Shown here: in pieces, positions 44,857-54,781 of the stretch
Position numbering within the stretch: the first letter of the stretch is position 1
Layout of the letters: the number at the start of each line of letters is the position of its first letter
NCBI GenBank assembly: GCA_001899145.1
Contig: MKVF01000030.1
Location: 62,001-126,000, forward strand
Reading direction: 5' to 3'
Length of the DNA stretch: 64,000 nucleotides
Source of the DNA: Flavobacteriia bacterium 40-80
GTDB taxonomy: Bacteria > Bacteroidota > Bacteroidia > Flavobacteriales_D > Crocinitomicaceae
Position numbers and translations under genes: made by a program
The notes under the pieces: model-generated
The model's database searches: none
Told to the model about the DNA's origin: nothing
The model's input: only the letters and a program-made list of their open reading frames with translations

Positions 44857-46464
44857 TTACTTAGCAAGCTTAAATTTGGAATATTCATTACGTTGTAAAA
44901 TCCGTACAGCTTCCTGTAACGGCTCGTTCAGGTCGTTCAGAATTTCAAAAGATTGTTCAAATCCGTAAATATCAGAAGCTAAAATTCCTTTTAAACGTGT
45001 TTCAATATAGATCTTATTCTTTTCATATTCTTCTGCATTGAATACCAGTGTGGAATCTTCCTTGTTAGCATAATCAGTAAATGCTTTCCGGTAAGCTTCA
45101 TCTATGATAAAACCACTTTTGAATTCTTTGATTGTCGGATATCTTTTTATTATTTCCTGTTTGTGCTCTCTGGTATATTCGAATGTGAATGTATTGAAAT
45201 AACCGCCTCTGTAAAGCTTATTGAAGTACGGCGTCAGCGCGGAAGTATCCATTGGGATGAAGACATCCGGCATGATTCCTCCACCGCCGTAAACAATACG
45301 TTTTTTGACCAAAGTCTGGAATTTAAGAGAATCAGGGAAGAAAATAGAATCTTTTGTGACCATTTCCCCGTGCTTTAAGCGCTTCAAGTAATCTTTTTCA
45401 TAATCATCCACACCTTCATAAGGCTTTTGGATGTTTCTTCCGGAAGGAGTATAATACCTTGAAATTGTAAGGCGTAATTCCGCTCCGTCAATCAGCGGAA
45501 TCGGTTTTTGAACAAGTCCTTTCCCGAAAGAACGCCTTCCGATGATCAGGCCTCTGTCCCAATCCTGAACCGCTCCGGCAACAATCTCGCTTGCAGAAGC
45601 CGAAAATTCATTAATCAGAACAACCAGCTCGCCTTTTTCAAACAGTTCTTTTTGTCCTGCATTCAAATCTATCCGCGGCTGTTTTTTTCCCTGAGAATAC
45701 ACGATAAGCTTATCTCCAGAAATAAAGTTGTCTGCCAGGTCGCGTGCTGCGTACATTAACCCGCCTGAATTGTTTTGCAGATCAAGTACCAGCTGTTTCA
45801 TACCTGCTTTTTTAAGCAGATTGATGCTGGAATCTATTTCCTGGGTGGTGGACTGAGAAAAAGCGTTTAATTTGATATAACCTATTTTATCATCAATCAT
45901 GTACGCACAATCCACCGAGTTGATTCTGATCTTACCTCTGGTGATGGTGAAATTCATAGGTGTGTTGCTTTTTCCGCGGTAAATAGTTACGTTTACTTTA
46001 GTCCCAAGATCACCCATCAGACGTTTGCGGATGTCATATGTTGACATTTTTACACCGGCGATCGTCTCTCCGTCCACGAAAACAATTTTATCATTATCAT
46101 TCAGGCCAACTTTGTCTGCCGGTCCGCCCGGAATTACGGATGAGATGTTCAGCGTATCTTTCATCATTTGAAAGCGGACACCGATGCCGACAAAATTTCC
46201 CTGAATTTTTTCGTTGGCAGCCTGTACCTCCGATTTTGGAATATAGGCTGAATGAGGATCCAGCTCGTCAATAAGAGATTCGATAGCTTTATTTACAATC
46301 GTTTCATAATCTACATCATCAACATATAATGCATCAATATAATTGACCACCTGATTAAAACGTCTTAAATTATCGTCTTTTGATTTTCCGCTCGTTTGTG
46401 AAAATGACTGAAAACAAATAAATAAAAGAAAAAAAACGGTTAACTGCTGCTGGATTTTCTTCAT
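44857..46464 (-). CDS. S41 family C-terminal processing peptidase
   Basis: Start ATG 46464 (MKKIQQQLTVFFLLFICFQS) gives 535 residues with a signal peptide. An N-terminal helical region is followed by a PDZ domain (about 95-165: GIGVRFQMMKDTLNISSVIPGGPA, LNDNDKIVFVDG). The protease domain carries the Ser near 287 (NEFSASASEIVAGAVQDWDRG) and Lys near 311 (GRRSFGKGLVQ), the Ser-Lys dyad of CtpA/Prc. Periplasmic. It may process exported proteins or peptidoglycan enzymes. Confidence 0.95.
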   Translation of the reverse strand: MKKIQQQLTVFFLLFICFQSFSQTSGKSKDDNLRRFNQVVNYIDALYVDDVDYETIVNKAIESLIDELDPHSAYIPKSEVQAANEKIQGNFVGIGVRFQMMKDTLNISSVIPGGPADKVGLNDNDKIVFVDGETIAGVKMSTYDIRKRLMGDLGTKVNVTIYRGKSNTPMNFTITRGKIRINSVDCAYMIDDKIGYIKLNAFSQSTTQEIDSSINLLKKAGMKQLVLDLQNNSGGLMYAARDLADNFISGDKLIVYSQGKKQPRIDLNAGQKELFEKGELVVLINEFSASASEIVAGAVQDWDRGLIIGRRSFGKGLVQKPIPLIDGAELRLTISRYYTPSGRNIQKPYEGVDDYEKDYLKRLKHGEMVTKDSIFFPDSLKFQTLVKKRIVYGGGGIMPDVFIPMDTSALTPYFNKLYRGGYFNTFTFEYTREHKQEIIKRYPTIKEFKSGFIIDEAYRKAFTDYANKEDSTLVFNAEEYEKNKIYIETRLKGILASDIYGFEQSFEILNDLNEPLQEAVRILQRNEYSKFKLAK

Positions 46465-46556
46465 TCTTTTAATTTTTAGAAACAATAAATGTAGTCATTT
46501 TTAATAAAACACCAGAAAACTCTTTTTACTTTTGACAAACAGTTGATTTCTGCTAA

Positions 46557-47048
46557 ATGAAATATCTTATTTTTTTCATTTGTTTTTCATATACAATGAT
46601 TGCTACCGCGCAGTCTTTACGGATCGGGAATTCTGTGGATTTTAAAAAACGTGATATTTTTTTTAACCTGGATATTTACTGGAAAAAGAATAAACACCAG
46701 TTTGGGTGCACTCCCGGATTTGGAGTTATAAGAGCGTTTGAACAGCAGCGTTTTTTTCCGCAGGCAGCGCTTTCATACGATTATAGCTTAGCAGAACGGC
46801 AGTATTTCCGGTTTGCAGTTAATAATACGATGTGTTATTCGACAGCTCCTTTAAGCAGGTTGACAGGTCAGCGTCTTCATGTGCTGGAAAATTATTATGG
46901 ATTTTCACTGGAAGCAGGAAAGAGAATCCGTTTTAGAAGTAAATTGCTGGGAGGCTTATATCACGAATTGATACGGCCTGCAGCTTATAAAGTCAGAAAA
47001 ATAGATTTCGGGTATCAATTTTCAATAGGGGTAGTGTATGATTTATAA
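46557..47048 (+). CDS. small outer-membrane-like secreted protein
   Basis: The product has 163 residues. Signal peptide MKYLIFFICFSYTMIATAQ. The mature part has alternating hydrophobic/aromatic strands (IFFNLDIYWKKNKHQFG, AALSYDYSLAERQYFRFAV, YYGFSLEAGKRIRF, DFGYQFSIGVVYDL) ending in an aromatic-hydrophobic pair, suggesting a small beta-barrel. No family recognised. Its last 11 bases overlap the next gene. Confidence 0.75.
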   Translation: MKYLIFFICFSYTMIATAQSLRIGNSVDFKKRDIFFNLDIYWKKNKHQFGCTPGFGVIRAFEQQRFFPQAALSYDYSLAERQYFRFAVNNTMCYSTAPLSRLTGQRLHVLENYYGFSLEAGKRIRFRSKLLGGLYHELIRPAAYKVRKIDFGYQFSIGVVYDL

Positions 47049-47823
47049 ATGGTTATATATTCTTATTGTGGTTGCTTTCTGCTCCTGTAAGAAGTATGTG
47101 GCAGAAACACATACGAAGCTACTCGGTCATGCAGGAAATGGAATGACGCAATGGAACGGGATGTTTACGGCCAACTCTCTTGAGGGTATTAAATACGCAC
47201 TGAGTCTGGATAATTGTTCCGGAGTAGAGGTAGATATCCGTTTATCAAATGATACAACTTTTTGGCTGATGCATGACGCAGATCTGGATAATGTGACAAA
47301 TGGAACGGGTTGTTTTTATGGAACAACTGATGAATACCTGGAGAGCATACATTATAAAGGGATCCATCAGGAAAAGTTAGTAACGCTGAAACAATTGATA
47401 GACTTATCGGCATCAAAGGAAATTGTGCTGGATCTGAAGCATTATGATAAGTGTGCGTCCGTTCAGATGGATTTTAATGAGTTAAAGAGAGGAATTGAAA
47501 AGTTAGGTAATCTCCCATCGAATTTTTGTATTAAAATAAATACTTCCGCTATTTATCCGTATCTGAAGGATTTTTCAATTCCTTTGATTTATGAGCTGAC
47601 CTCTTTTGCTCAGTTTGCCGAGTTTTCCGGCTTGCAAGGAATATCCGGTTTTATGATTGAATCGGATAAGATCTCAGCAGAAGAAATCAGGCAGATAAAG
47701 AGTAAAGGATATAAAGTTTATCTTTATGAAGTCCGCGCAATTAGCAGATTGAAAAAAGAATTGAAGAAACAGCCGGATTATATTCTGGTGGATGATTTGT
47801 TGAACAGTGTAATGGAATTATAA
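47038..47823 (+). CDS. glycerophosphodiester phosphodiesterase family lipoprotein
   Basis: The product has 261 residues. Lipoprotein signal with Cys near 18 (VVAFCSCKKY). A TIM-barrel GDPD pattern is visible: GHAGNGM (first catalytic His), NSLEGIKYAL, CSGVEVDIRLSNDTTFWLMHDADLD (metal Glu/Asp and second His), TNGTG, then VTLKQLID and the barrel strands IVLDLKHY and KVYLYEVR. The usual HRG is HAG here, and PENT is reduced to NS, so activity may differ. Phospholipid headgroup hydrolysis is the family role. Confidence 0.82.
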   Translation: MIYKWLYILIVVAFCSCKKYVAETHTKLLGHAGNGMTQWNGMFTANSLEGIKYALSLDNCSGVEVDIRLSNDTTFWLMHDADLDNVTNGTGCFYGTTDEYLESIHYKGIHQEKLVTLKQLIDLSASKEIVLDLKHYDKCASVQMDFNELKRGIEKLGNLPSNFCIKINTSAIYPYLKDFSIPLIYELTSFAQFAEFSGLQGISGFMIESDKISAEEIRQIKSKGYKVYLYEVRAISRLKKELKKQPDYILVDDLLNSVMEL

Positions 47824-47824
47824 A

Positions 47825-48163
47825 ATGGCAAAGAAGAGTTTAAAAAACGTTGTATATTCAACGAATCCGGATTATAAGTATGAGTCTGAGGAAGATGATG
47901 CTCAGGAAACACTTCCGAAAAATGAACAGAATTTGTATGTTTCTGTTGACAGAAAGCAACGTGCAGGAAAGGAAGTCACTTTAGTGGAAGGTTTTGTCGG
48001 AACGGAAGATGACTTAGCTGATTTAGGCAAGCTGCTGAAGCAAAAATGCGGAGTAGGAGGCAGCGCAAAAGAAGGGGTGATTCTCGTACAGGGTAATTTT
48101 AAGGATAAAGTTTTTGAGCTGCTGGTGAAAGAAGGTTATAGAGTAAAAAAGAAAGGAGGATAG
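47825..48163 (+). CDS. SUI1/eIF1-like translation factor
   Basis: The product has 112 residues. The C-terminal 70 residues are the SUI1 fold: VSVDRKQRAGKEVTLVEGFVG, DLADLGKLLKQKCGVGGSAKEG, VILVQGNFKDKVFELLVKEGY. This is the bacterial YciH branch, related to eIF1, with a proposed role in start-site fidelity or stress. The start lies 1 bp after the GDPD stop, so the two share a message. Confidence 0.92.
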   Translation: MAKKSLKNVVYSTNPDYKYESEEDDAQETLPKNEQNLYVSVDRKQRAGKEVTLVEGFVGTEDDLADLGKLLKQKCGVGGSAKEGVILVQGNFKDKVFELLVKEGYRVKKKGG

Positions 48164-48177
48164 AAAAATTCTCCTTT
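48152..48177 (+). terminator. possible terminator at end of SUI1 gene
   Basis: AAAGGAG/CTCCTTT stem with a 12-base loop, starting inside the last codons; the T tract is interrupted. Confidence 0.4.
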
Positions 48178-48184
48178 GTTATTT

Positions 48185-48192
48185 TAATTTTG
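48185..48192 (+). promoter_or_regulatory. -7 element TAATTTTG for rRNA methyltransferase gene
   Basis: Exact TAnnTTTG match 21 bp before the chosen ATG at 48214, which argues against the TTG start at 48190. Confidence 0.5.
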
Positions 48193-48213
48193 CACCATTA
48201 TTTAAAAGACCGT

Positions 48214-49389
48214 ATGGACATTCCCGTTATTGTTATCCGCAGAGGAAAAGAAGAATCAATATTACGCCGTCATCCCTGGATATTTTCGGGAGCTGTTTTT
48301 TCCGATACGGAAACTATTTCCGAAGGTCAGGTTGTTCGTGTAATGGATTCTAATAACCGTTTTTTGTGCCTCGGGCATTTTCAACCCAGTACAATCGCGG
48401 TACGGATTCTGACATTTGAAGACCGCCCGGTAGATACGGAATTTTATATTGAAAAGCTGAAAAATGCGTTTGAGCTGCGTAAAAGTTTAGGTTTGTTTGC
48501 CGAACATAATACTATTTTCAGAGTTGTCCATGGTGAAGGAGATGGTTTGCCGGGCTTAGTCGTTGATTTTTATAATGGTGTAGCTGTCATCCAGTGCCAT
48601 TCCATAGGAATGTATCATGCCATTGACTCCATCGTGGAAGGTTTAAAAGCGGGTTTTGGAGAGCACCTGAAAGCCGTTTATCATAAGTCGTCAGAAACAC
48701 TTCCGCCGCGAATACAGCCGAAAGACGGTTATTTGTTTGGTAATTGTGCTGTTCCTCATGTTGCAACAGAGAATGGAATTCGCTACAATATTGACTGGAT
48801 AACAGGCCAGAAAACAGGTTTCTTTATTGACCAGCGGGAAAACAGAGCCTTGCTGGCTAAATATGCCAAAGGAAAAAAGATACTGAATACTTTTTGTTAT
48901 TCAGGTGGATTCAGTTTATCAGCTATAAACGGAGGAGCTTTATTTGCTCATTCGCTGGACAGTTCCAGAAAAGCTATTGAGCTGACGGATGCGAATATTG
49001 CGTTGAATAAAATGGAAGCCCAACATAAATCTATTGTTGCGGATACGATGGAATACATCAAAGATTTACCTGAAGAATACGATATTATTATTTTGGATCC
49101 GCCGGCATTTGCAAAACACCGGGATAAGCGCCACAAAGCAATTCAGGGATACAAGCGCCTGAATGCACATGCGATCCGCCAGATAAAATCCGGAGGATTG
49201 ATATTTACATTTTCCTGCTCACAGGTGGTTGACAAATATTTATTCAATAATACAGTCATTGCTGCAGCGATAGAAAGCGGACGGGAAGTACGGATCATTG
49301 AACAATTGCACCAGCCGGCAGATCATCCGGTCAATGCTTTTCATCCGGAAGGAGAATACCTGAAAGGCCTGGTGATACAAGTTATCTGA
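48214..49389 (+). CDS. RlmI-like 23S rRNA (cytosine-C5)-methyltransferase
   Basis: The product has 391 residues from ATG 48214 (MDIPVIVIRRGKEESILRRH). N-terminal PUA domain (HPWIFSGAVFSD, EGQVVRVMDSNNRFLCLGHF), central linker (VVHGEGDGLPGLVVDFYNG), Rossmann methyltransferase (FIDQRENRALL, LNTFCYSGGFSLSAINGG, IILDPPAFAKHRDK, IFTFSCSQ). The Cys in FSCS sits where RlmI-type enzymes keep the catalytic residue. E. coli RlmI makes m5C1962 in 23S rRNA; the site here is inferred. Confidence 0.9.
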   Translation: MDIPVIVIRRGKEESILRRHPWIFSGAVFSDTETISEGQVVRVMDSNNRFLCLGHFQPSTIAVRILTFEDRPVDTEFYIEKLKNAFELRKSLGLFAEHNTIFRVVHGEGDGLPGLVVDFYNGVAVIQCHSIGMYHAIDSIVEGLKAGFGEHLKAVYHKSSETLPPRIQPKDGYLFGNCAVPHVATENGIRYNIDWITGQKTGFFIDQRENRALLAKYAKGKKILNTFCYSGGFSLSAINGGALFAHSLDSSRKAIELTDANIALNKMEAQHKSIVADTMEYIKDLPEEYDIIILDPPAFAKHRDKRHKAIQGYKRLNAHAIRQIKSGGLIFTFSCSQVVDKYLFNNTVIAAAIESGREVRIIEQLHQPADHPVNAFHPEGEYLKGLVIQVI

Positions 49390-49430
49390 CAGATAAGGAG
49401 ATCTGATTATAACCTCACCGATCTTTATTA

Positions 49431-49452
49431 GATTGAACATTTATGTTCAATC
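49431..49452. repeat. perfect 10-bp inverted repeat between convergent genes
   Basis: GATTGAACAT-TT-ATGTTCAATC, 6 bp before the lpxA stop. There is no T run, so it may be a weak or Rho-assisted bidirectional terminator. Confidence 0.55.
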
Positions 49453-49457
49453 ATCTG

Positions 49458-50234
49458 CTATATCATTCCCCGTATAATGCCTTTATCAGAAGTTTCTATA
49501 AAATTTAAGATCTGCTCCCGTATCTTTGACGGAGCAATTTCTTCTCTTACCTGTGTAATTCCTTTTGTCAGGTTATTATTCATGACATACAGAATGCGGT
49601 AAATATCTTCAATTTCGCGAATGTCCGTATCGCTGAAGCCTCTTCTTCTCAAGCCAACGGAATTTACTCCTGCATACGTGATCGGTTCTCTGGCAGCTTT
49701 TACGAATGGAGGAACGTCTTTACGGATCAGCGATGCGCCTGCAATAAAAGAGTGCGCACCGATCTTCATAAACTGCTGTGAACCTACTTTTCCTTCCAGA
49801 ATAGCAAAATCTTCTACGGTACAATGTCCCGATAAACCGGAATAACCGGCGATAATTACATTATTCCCGATAGTACAATCGTGAGCAATATGAACATAGG
49901 TCATTAACAGGCAGTTGTCGCCAATTTTAGTTTTTAGCTGATCATTTGTGCCCCGGTGGATCGTCACTCCTTCACGGATAACAGTGTTGTTACCGATCTC
50001 AACAGTTGTATATTCATTATTGAATTTTAAATCCTGAGGAACGGCTCCCAGAACAGCTCCGGGGAAAACTTCACAGTTTTCACCAATTCGTGTGCCCGGA
50101 TAGATGGTCACATTGGAATGAATATGCGTTCCTTTTCCAATAATGACATCTTCGTGGATATTAGAAAAAGCTTCTATCGTTACATTTTCACCGATTTTTG
50201 TGTTTGATGAAATCTGCGCTAAACTACTGATCAT
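49458..50234 (-). CDS. lpxA: acyl-ACP--UDP-GlcNAc O-acyltransferase LpxA
   Basis: The product has 258 residues. Left-handed beta-helix of hexapeptide repeats (ISSNTKIGENVTIEAFSNI, VTIYPGTRIGENCEVFPGAV), catalytic His in TYVHIAHDCTIGNNVIIAGY, SGHCTVED, then a helical C-terminus (RRRGFSDTDIREIEDIYRIL). First step of lipid A synthesis: 3-O-acylation of UDP-GlcNAc. It starts 4 bp after lpxC/fabZ, the last gene of the lpxD-lpxC/fabZ-lpxA operon. Confidence 0.96.
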   Translation of the reverse strand: MISSLAQISSNTKIGENVTIEAFSNIHEDVIIGKGTHIHSNVTIYPGTRIGENCEVFPGAVLGAVPQDLKFNNEYTTVEIGNNTVIREGVTIHRGTNDQLKTKIGDNCLLMTYVHIAHDCTIGNNVIIAGYSGLSGHCTVEDFAILEGKVGSQQFMKIGAHSFIAGASLIRKDVPPFVKAAREPITYAGVNSVGLRRRGFSDTDIREIEDIYRILYVMNNNLTKGITQVREEIAPSKIREQILNFIETSDKGIIRGMI

Positions 50235-50238
50235 TCAA

Positions 50239-51636
50239 TTATACTTTATCTTTTACGACTTGAGCAAGCATTTCTGCTTCCATTACCAATTTTCCGTTGA
50301 CATACGCTTTTCCTGCCATCTCTACCAACCCTCTCCGGATAGGAGACATGAGCGTCAATTCAAAAATAACCGTATCACCCGGAAGAATTTTCTGCTTGAA
50401 TTTGACATTGTTTATTTTCATGAAGTAAGTAGAATAATATTCAGGATCTTCTACCTTGCTCAATGCAAAAATACCTCCGACCTGAGCGGTTGCTTCGATT
50501 TGAAGAACACCCGGAAAAACAGGATTCCCCGGAAAATGGCCCTGAAAAATAGGCTCATTCATGGTAATGTTTTTTACGCCGACAATACTTGTCTCCGTAA
50601 TCTCCATGATTTTATCCACTAACAAAAACGGGTATCTGTGGGGCAGCATACGCTCTATATCGTTGATATTGTAAAGCGGATCTTTTGTTAAATCGAAATA
50701 TTTTCCTTTTTTATCCTGATCTTTCAGGTGTTGTTTTAACACTTTACAGAAAGAAGTATTTCCTTTATGTCCCGGTCGTGCCGCAAGAATATGTGCTTTG
50801 ATAGGTTTTCCAAGTAATGCGAGGTCCCCTACAATGTCAAGTAATTTATGACGTGCCGGCTCATTTTCAAATTTCAGCTTCGTACTGTTTAAAACACCGA
50901 TACCTTCATAATTTACCTTTAATGTATCTTTTCCTAAAAGCTGTGCTAATCTGTCCAGTTCTTCCTGCTGGATGTCATTTCTCTCTACCAGTACAATAGC
51001 GTTGTCTAAATCACCACCTTTAATAAGGTTGTTTTTTGCTAAAAATTCGAGCTCCTTTAAGAAAACAAATGTTCTGCAGGGAGCAATCTCAGCTTTAAAT
51101 TCGTCGATATTGTATATGGTAGCATGTTGTGTTCCCAATACAGGAGATTTGTAATCCACCATTACGGTAAGCCTGTAATGATCATCAGGAACGGCAAGGA
51201 ATTCACAACCAGATTCGTTTTCCCATTTTATATTTTCATCTAATACGAAATATTCTCTTTCCGCCTCTAATTCTTTGATTCCTGCTTTCTCGATCGCTTC
51301 AATGAACGGAACGGAACTACCGTCCATAATAGGAACTTCAGGGGCGCTCAGCTTTATAAGAGCATTGTCCACTTTCATGCTATATAGTGCTGCAAGAAGA
51401 TGCTCTGTCGTATATACCTTAGCTCCGTTTTGTTCTAATGTTGTTCCTCTGTCTGTAGAAACGACATTGTCACAATCTGCTTTAATAACAGGTTGCCCTT
51501 CTAAATCAACTCGTTGAAACCGATAGCCGTGGTTTTCCGCAGCGGGTAAAATTTCCAACTCAACCTTTTCTCCGGTATGCAGCCCGATACCAGTTAATTT
51601 CACTGATTTTTTCAGTGTGGTTTGTTTTTCAAGCAT
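50239..51636 (-). CDS. lpxC/fabZ: bifunctional LpxC deacetylase / FabZ dehydratase
   Basis: The product has 465 residues, a fusion. LpxC part (about 1-310): [15 protein letters not shown], zinc His79 in [24 protein letters not shown] (zinc His and Asp), RPGHKGN (catalytic His). FabZ part (about 318-465): [13 protein letters not shown] with the active His near 332, [20 protein letters not shown] with the active Glu. LpxC commits UDP-acyl-GlcNAc to lipid A; FabZ makes the enoyl-ACP used for hydroxy-acyl chains. This fusion is known across Bacteroidota. It overlaps the lpxD stop by 8 bases. Confidence 0.97.
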   Translation of the reverse strand: MLEKQTTLKKSVKLTGIGLHTGEKVELEILPAAENHGYRFQRVDLEGQPVIKADCDNVVSTDRGTTLEQNGAKVYTTEHLLAALYSMKVDNALIKLSAPEVPIMDGSSVPFIEAIEKAGIKELEAEREYFVLDENIKWENESGCEFLAVPDDHYRLTVMVDYKSPVLGTQHATIYNIDEFKAEIAPCRTFVFLKELEFLAKNNLIKGGDLDNAIVLVERNDIQQEELDRLAQLLGKDTLKVNYEGIGVLNSTKLKFENEPARHKLLDIVGDLALLGKPIKAHILAARPGHKGNTSFCKVLKQHLKDQDKKGKYFDLTKDPLYNINDIERMLPHRYPFLLVDKIMEITETSIVGVKNITMNEPIFQGHFPGNPVFPGVLQIEATAQVGGIFALSKVEDPEYYSTYFMKINNVKFKQKILPGDTVIFELTLMSPIRRGLVEMAGKAYVNGKLVMEAEMLAQVVKDKV

Positions 51637-52681
51637 TATCAGATGTTTTATTGATGTTTTTTAAAGTATTTTCTAATTCCTGAAGCTTTTTTAGAATAAA
51701 GGGAAGTTTTCGGAAGCCAAAATACGATTTTTTGAAATCTTCAATAGGAATTCCCGGTGATCCCATTAAAACTTCTGCTTTTTTTATAGTATTCGGAATC
51801 CCGGATTGAGCCACTATCTGAGTACCGTCTGCGATATGGATGTGTCCGGAGATACCGGCCTGTCCTCCGACTTGTACACGTTCGCCGATCTTTGCGGAAC
51901 CTGCCACTCCAACCTGAGAAGCCAATGCCGTGTTTTTGCCTATTTCAACATTATGTGCGATCTGCACAAGGTTATCAATTTTAGCTCCTTTACGGATAAC
52001 TGTAGATCCCATGGTGGCACGGTCGATTGCTGCGTTGGCACCAATTTCCACATTGTCTTCGATAATAACATTTCCAATTTGAGGAACTTTACTGTATTCA
52101 CCGGCTTCATTTGGCGCAAATCCAAATCCGTCAGCACCGATCACCGTTCCGGCATGAATGATGCAATTATCACCAATAATGCAATCATCATAAATTTTCA
52201 CACCTGCAAAAATGGTAGTATTGGCTCCGATTTTTACATTATCCCCGATATAAGCTCCCGGATAGATATGTGTATTGTCTCCGATTTTTACATTATTTCC
52301 GATGTAAGCAAATGCTCCTATATATAAGTCTTTACCCACTTTAGCGCTTTCAGAAATAAAAGAAGGCTGCTCTACAGCAGGTTTTCTCCTCTTAAACTGA
52401 TTGTAAACTTCCAACAGACGGGCAAAACAGGAGTAAGCATCTTCTACTTTTACTAAAGTAAGCTTAGAAGGCAATTCTCTGGATGGTTCGAATGTCTTAT
52501 TGACAATACATATACTTGAACCGGTAGAGTAGATGTATTCTTCGTATTTGGGATTTGCAAGGAAAGAAAGTGTACCTTCCGTACCCTCTTCAATCTTTGA
52601 AAGTCCTTTTACTTTTGTTTCAGGATTACCTATGATTTCTCCCGCAAGTATCTGAGCTATTTGTGCTGCTGAAAATTCCAT
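51629..52681 (-). CDS. lpxD: UDP-3-O-(3-hydroxyacyl)glucosamine N-acyltransferase LpxD
   Basis: The product has 350 residues. N-terminal uridine-binding domain ([39 protein letters not shown]), hexapeptide helix ([20 protein letters not shown]), [33 protein letters not shown], catalytic His in [20 protein letters not shown]-terminal helix ([20 protein letters not shown]). It adds the N-linked hydroxyacyl chain in lipid A synthesis. First of the three lpx genes, 41 bp after an unknown membrane-anchored protein gene. Confidence 0.96.
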   Translation of the reverse strand: MEFSAAQIAQILAGEIIGNPETKVKGLSKIEEGTEGTLSFLANPKYEEYIYSTGSSICIVNKTFEPSRELPSKLTLVKVEDAYSCFARLLEVYNQFKRRKPAVEQPSFISESAKVGKDLYIGAFAYIGNNVKIGDNTHIYPGAYIGDNVKIGANTTIFAGVKIYDDCIIGDNCIIHAGTVIGADGFGFAPNEAGEYSKVPQIGNVIIEDNVEIGANAAIDRATMGSTVIRKGAKIDNLVQIAHNVEIGKNTALASQVGVAGSAKIGERVQVGGQAGISGHIHIADGTQIVAQSGIPNTIKKAEVLMGSPGIPIEDFKKSYFGFRKLPFILKKLQELENTLKNINKTSDNA

Positions 52682-52722
52682 TATTCAAAAATACTAATTC
52701 TGATATCTTTTACAAGCTTCTG

Positions 52723-53406
52723 TTATTCTTCTTTTTCCGGGGCAAGCAGCTCCAGATAAAATACATTGATTTTGTTTTTATACCAAAAGGTTTTCATTCC
52801 GACGGGATGCCCGTTGATTATACATGTTAAATAGTGTTCCGCTTTTGGAGTTGCTTTGAAATTTGACTTTTCAAAATTGATTTTTCCGTTTTTCTTCAGT
52901 GCACTTAGAATAAGCTTATTGGAAGGACTTCCTGCCTGTATAAAATCAGCAGAGCCGGTGGTGATAGAATCGACATAAATAATATTGTCATCATTCGGAA
53001 ATAAGAATAAGCAGGCTTCTCCTTTGGTGCTGTTCTCTGTTTTTTTTGTATCGGAGTAACCAACGGCAATCTCGCTGATAAAGCTATTCTCAGGAAGAGT
53101 AAAATTGAGCTTCAGAATATCGTTATAGAGCTTGTAAACTTTGGGGTTTCCATTTTTTTTACTCTCTTTAAAATCGATAGTTCCTTTGGTGAGGACATTT
53201 CTGATCATTTCTTCGGAAATGCCTCTTTCCAGCATTTCACTTTTAAAAGAATCATTAATGACAATAATTCTGTCAACAATGGCTTGTCTGACCCGGTTAT
53301 TCGGAGTCCAGGAACAGCCACGGTTCTGAAAGAAAAAAATAACGAAAATGATTCCGATCCCAAAACCCGTAAAGTAATAAAGTAATCTTTTTCCTAATGT
53401 TGACAT
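52723..53406 (-). CDS. membrane-anchored protein of unknown function upstream of lpxD
   Basis: The product has 227 residues with one N-terminal anchor (LLYYFTGFGIGIIFVIFFF) and a short motif FQNRGCSWTPNNRVRQAIVD; the rest (about 190 residues) should face the periplasm. Recognisable segments: RGISEEMIRNVLTKGTIDF, KNGNPKVYKLYN, FSKSNFKATPKAEHYLTCII-like C-terminus. I do not know a function. It is the first gene of the lpx run on this strand, so a link to lipid A or envelope control is possible. In some Bacteroidota an HD-domain gene occupies this place; no HD motif is seen here. Confidence 0.8.
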   Translation of the reverse strand: MSTLGKRLLYYFTGFGIGIIFVIFFFQNRGCSWTPNNRVRQAIVDRIIVINDSFKSEMLERGISEEMIRNVLTKGTIDFKESKKNGNPKVYKLYNDILKLNFTLPENSFISEIAVGYSDTKKTENSTKGEACLFLFPNDDNIIYVDSITTGSADFIQAGSPSNKLILSALKKNGKINFEKSNFKATPKAEHYLTCIINGHPVGMKTFWYKNKINVFYLELLAPEKEE

Positions 53407-53713
53407 TTCAATATAAAAGCGTTGTAAAATATCTACACAACAAAAAAAATGTAATATTTTGATTAAAAGCTAATTATTCCTGCTTTTTGATGACCGAAAA
53501 ATAAACACAAAACCTTGTTGTGATGTTTGATTCCGGACCAGATTTTATTTTAGGAAAACAAATTAATTATCAAAACAATATATATTATAACCTGCTTTTG
53601 TCATGTATCGAATGCAAATTTAATTTTTACAACGATATAAGATATGTTATTCGCTGAATATTTAGCGGAATTCTGTTAATATGATCAAAATGTCCGGTGT
53701 CGAAAAGAAAAAA
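53407..53713. other. 307-bp intergenic region between aroC and the lpx run
   Basis: AT-rich, no gene. It should hold the promoter of the 52723-53406 gene; no full TTG-N19-TAnnTTTG match is seen. No clear terminator for aroC. Confidence 0.5.
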
Positions 53714-54775
53714 CTACTGATAAGCTTTCCATTGAAGATAGAAGTCTGCTATAACCAAAGCGGCCATTCCTTCCACAATGGGTACGGCTCTCGGAACCAC
53801 ACAGGGATCGTGTCTTCCTTTTCCTTCCAGGAGAATTTCTTCGCCCGATTTATTTATAGATGGCTGCTTTTGAAGCAAAGTAGCAACCGGTTTAAAAGCA
53901 GTTCTGAACACAACAGGCATTCCGTTTGATATTCCTCCCTGAATTCCTCCGCTGTTGTTGGTTTTTGTCGTTCCATCTGTATTGAACAGGTCATTGTGGA
54001 CAGAACCATTCATTTCAACGGATCCGAACCCGCTCCCGATCTCAAATCCCTTTACCGCATTTATTGAGAAAACGGCCTGGGCAAGTGCAGCGCTTAACTT
54101 GTCAAAGACAGGCTCACCCAAACCTGCGGGAATACCGGTTATGATACATTTGATTGCTCCGCCGACCGTATCTCCTTTCTTTTTGGTGTCTTCGATGAGG
54201 CTTTGCATTTTTTTTGCTGCTTCCGGATCGGGACAGCGTACCGGGCTGATATCGATCTCAGCCTGATCGGAGGAAACAGTGTAGGTACGGATGATGCCTA
54301 CCTGATCCACAAAAGCGCTTATTTCAATTCCTTTTGATGACAGGAACTGCTGGCAAAAAGCACCTGCAGCGACACGGACAGCAGTTTCTCTTGCGCTGGA
54401 TCGCCCGCCTCCGCGGTAGTCGTAATGACCGTATTTCCGGTGATAGGTAAAATCGGCATGTGAAGGACGGAACGCCGTTTCCAGATGTGAATAATCTTTT
54501 GATCTGGCGTCCTTATTTTTGATGATGAACGCAATCGGAGCTCCTGTGGTTTTTCCTTCAAAAATACCCGACAGGATTTCCAGCTGATCTTCTTCCTTTC
54601 GCTGCGTGGTAATTTTTGATTGCCCCGGCTTTCTCCGGTCCAGCTGTTGCTGGACAGCGGAAATATCGATAGGGAAATTACCGGGAAAGCCATCTAAAAT
54701 TCCTCCGATAGCTTCTCCGTGCGATTCACCGAATGTAGTCAGCGTAATAATTTTTCCAAAGGATGATCCTGCCAT
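53714..54775 (-). CDS. aroC: chorismate synthase
   Basis: The product has 353 residues, typical length. Signatures: [20 protein letters not shown] (conserved His), [20 protein letters not shown] (second His region), [33 protein letters not shown], and [16 protein letters not shown]. It converts EPSP to chorismate using reduced FMN. Chorismate then feeds menF (25389) and the amidotransferase-dependent synthase (40420). It lies 6 bp after the nucleoside phosphorylase gene in a three-gene run. Confidence 0.97.
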   Translation of the reverse strand: MAGSSFGKIITLTTFGESHGEAIGGILDGFPGNFPIDISAVQQQLDRRKPGQSKITTQRKEEDQLEILSGIFEGKTTGAPIAFIIKNKDARSKDYSHLETAFRPSHADFTYHRKYGHYDYRGGGRSSARETAVRVAAGAFCQQFLSSKGIEISAFVDQVGIIRTYTVSSDQAEIDISPVRCPDPEAAKKMQSLIEDTKKKGDTVGGAIKCIITGIPAGLGEPVFDKLSAALAQAVFSINAVKGFEIGSGFGSVEMNGSVHNDLFNTDGTTKTNNSGGIQGGISNGMPVVFRTAFKPVATLLQKQPSINKSGEEILLEGKGRHDPCVVPRAVPIVEGMAALVIADFYLQWKAYQ

Positions 54776-54781
54776 TTTTTA

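Noticed and set aside
50239-51636. LpxC-FabZ fusion as a novelty
   Set aside because: The fusion is well known in Bacteroidota; it is used here only as a lineage marker.
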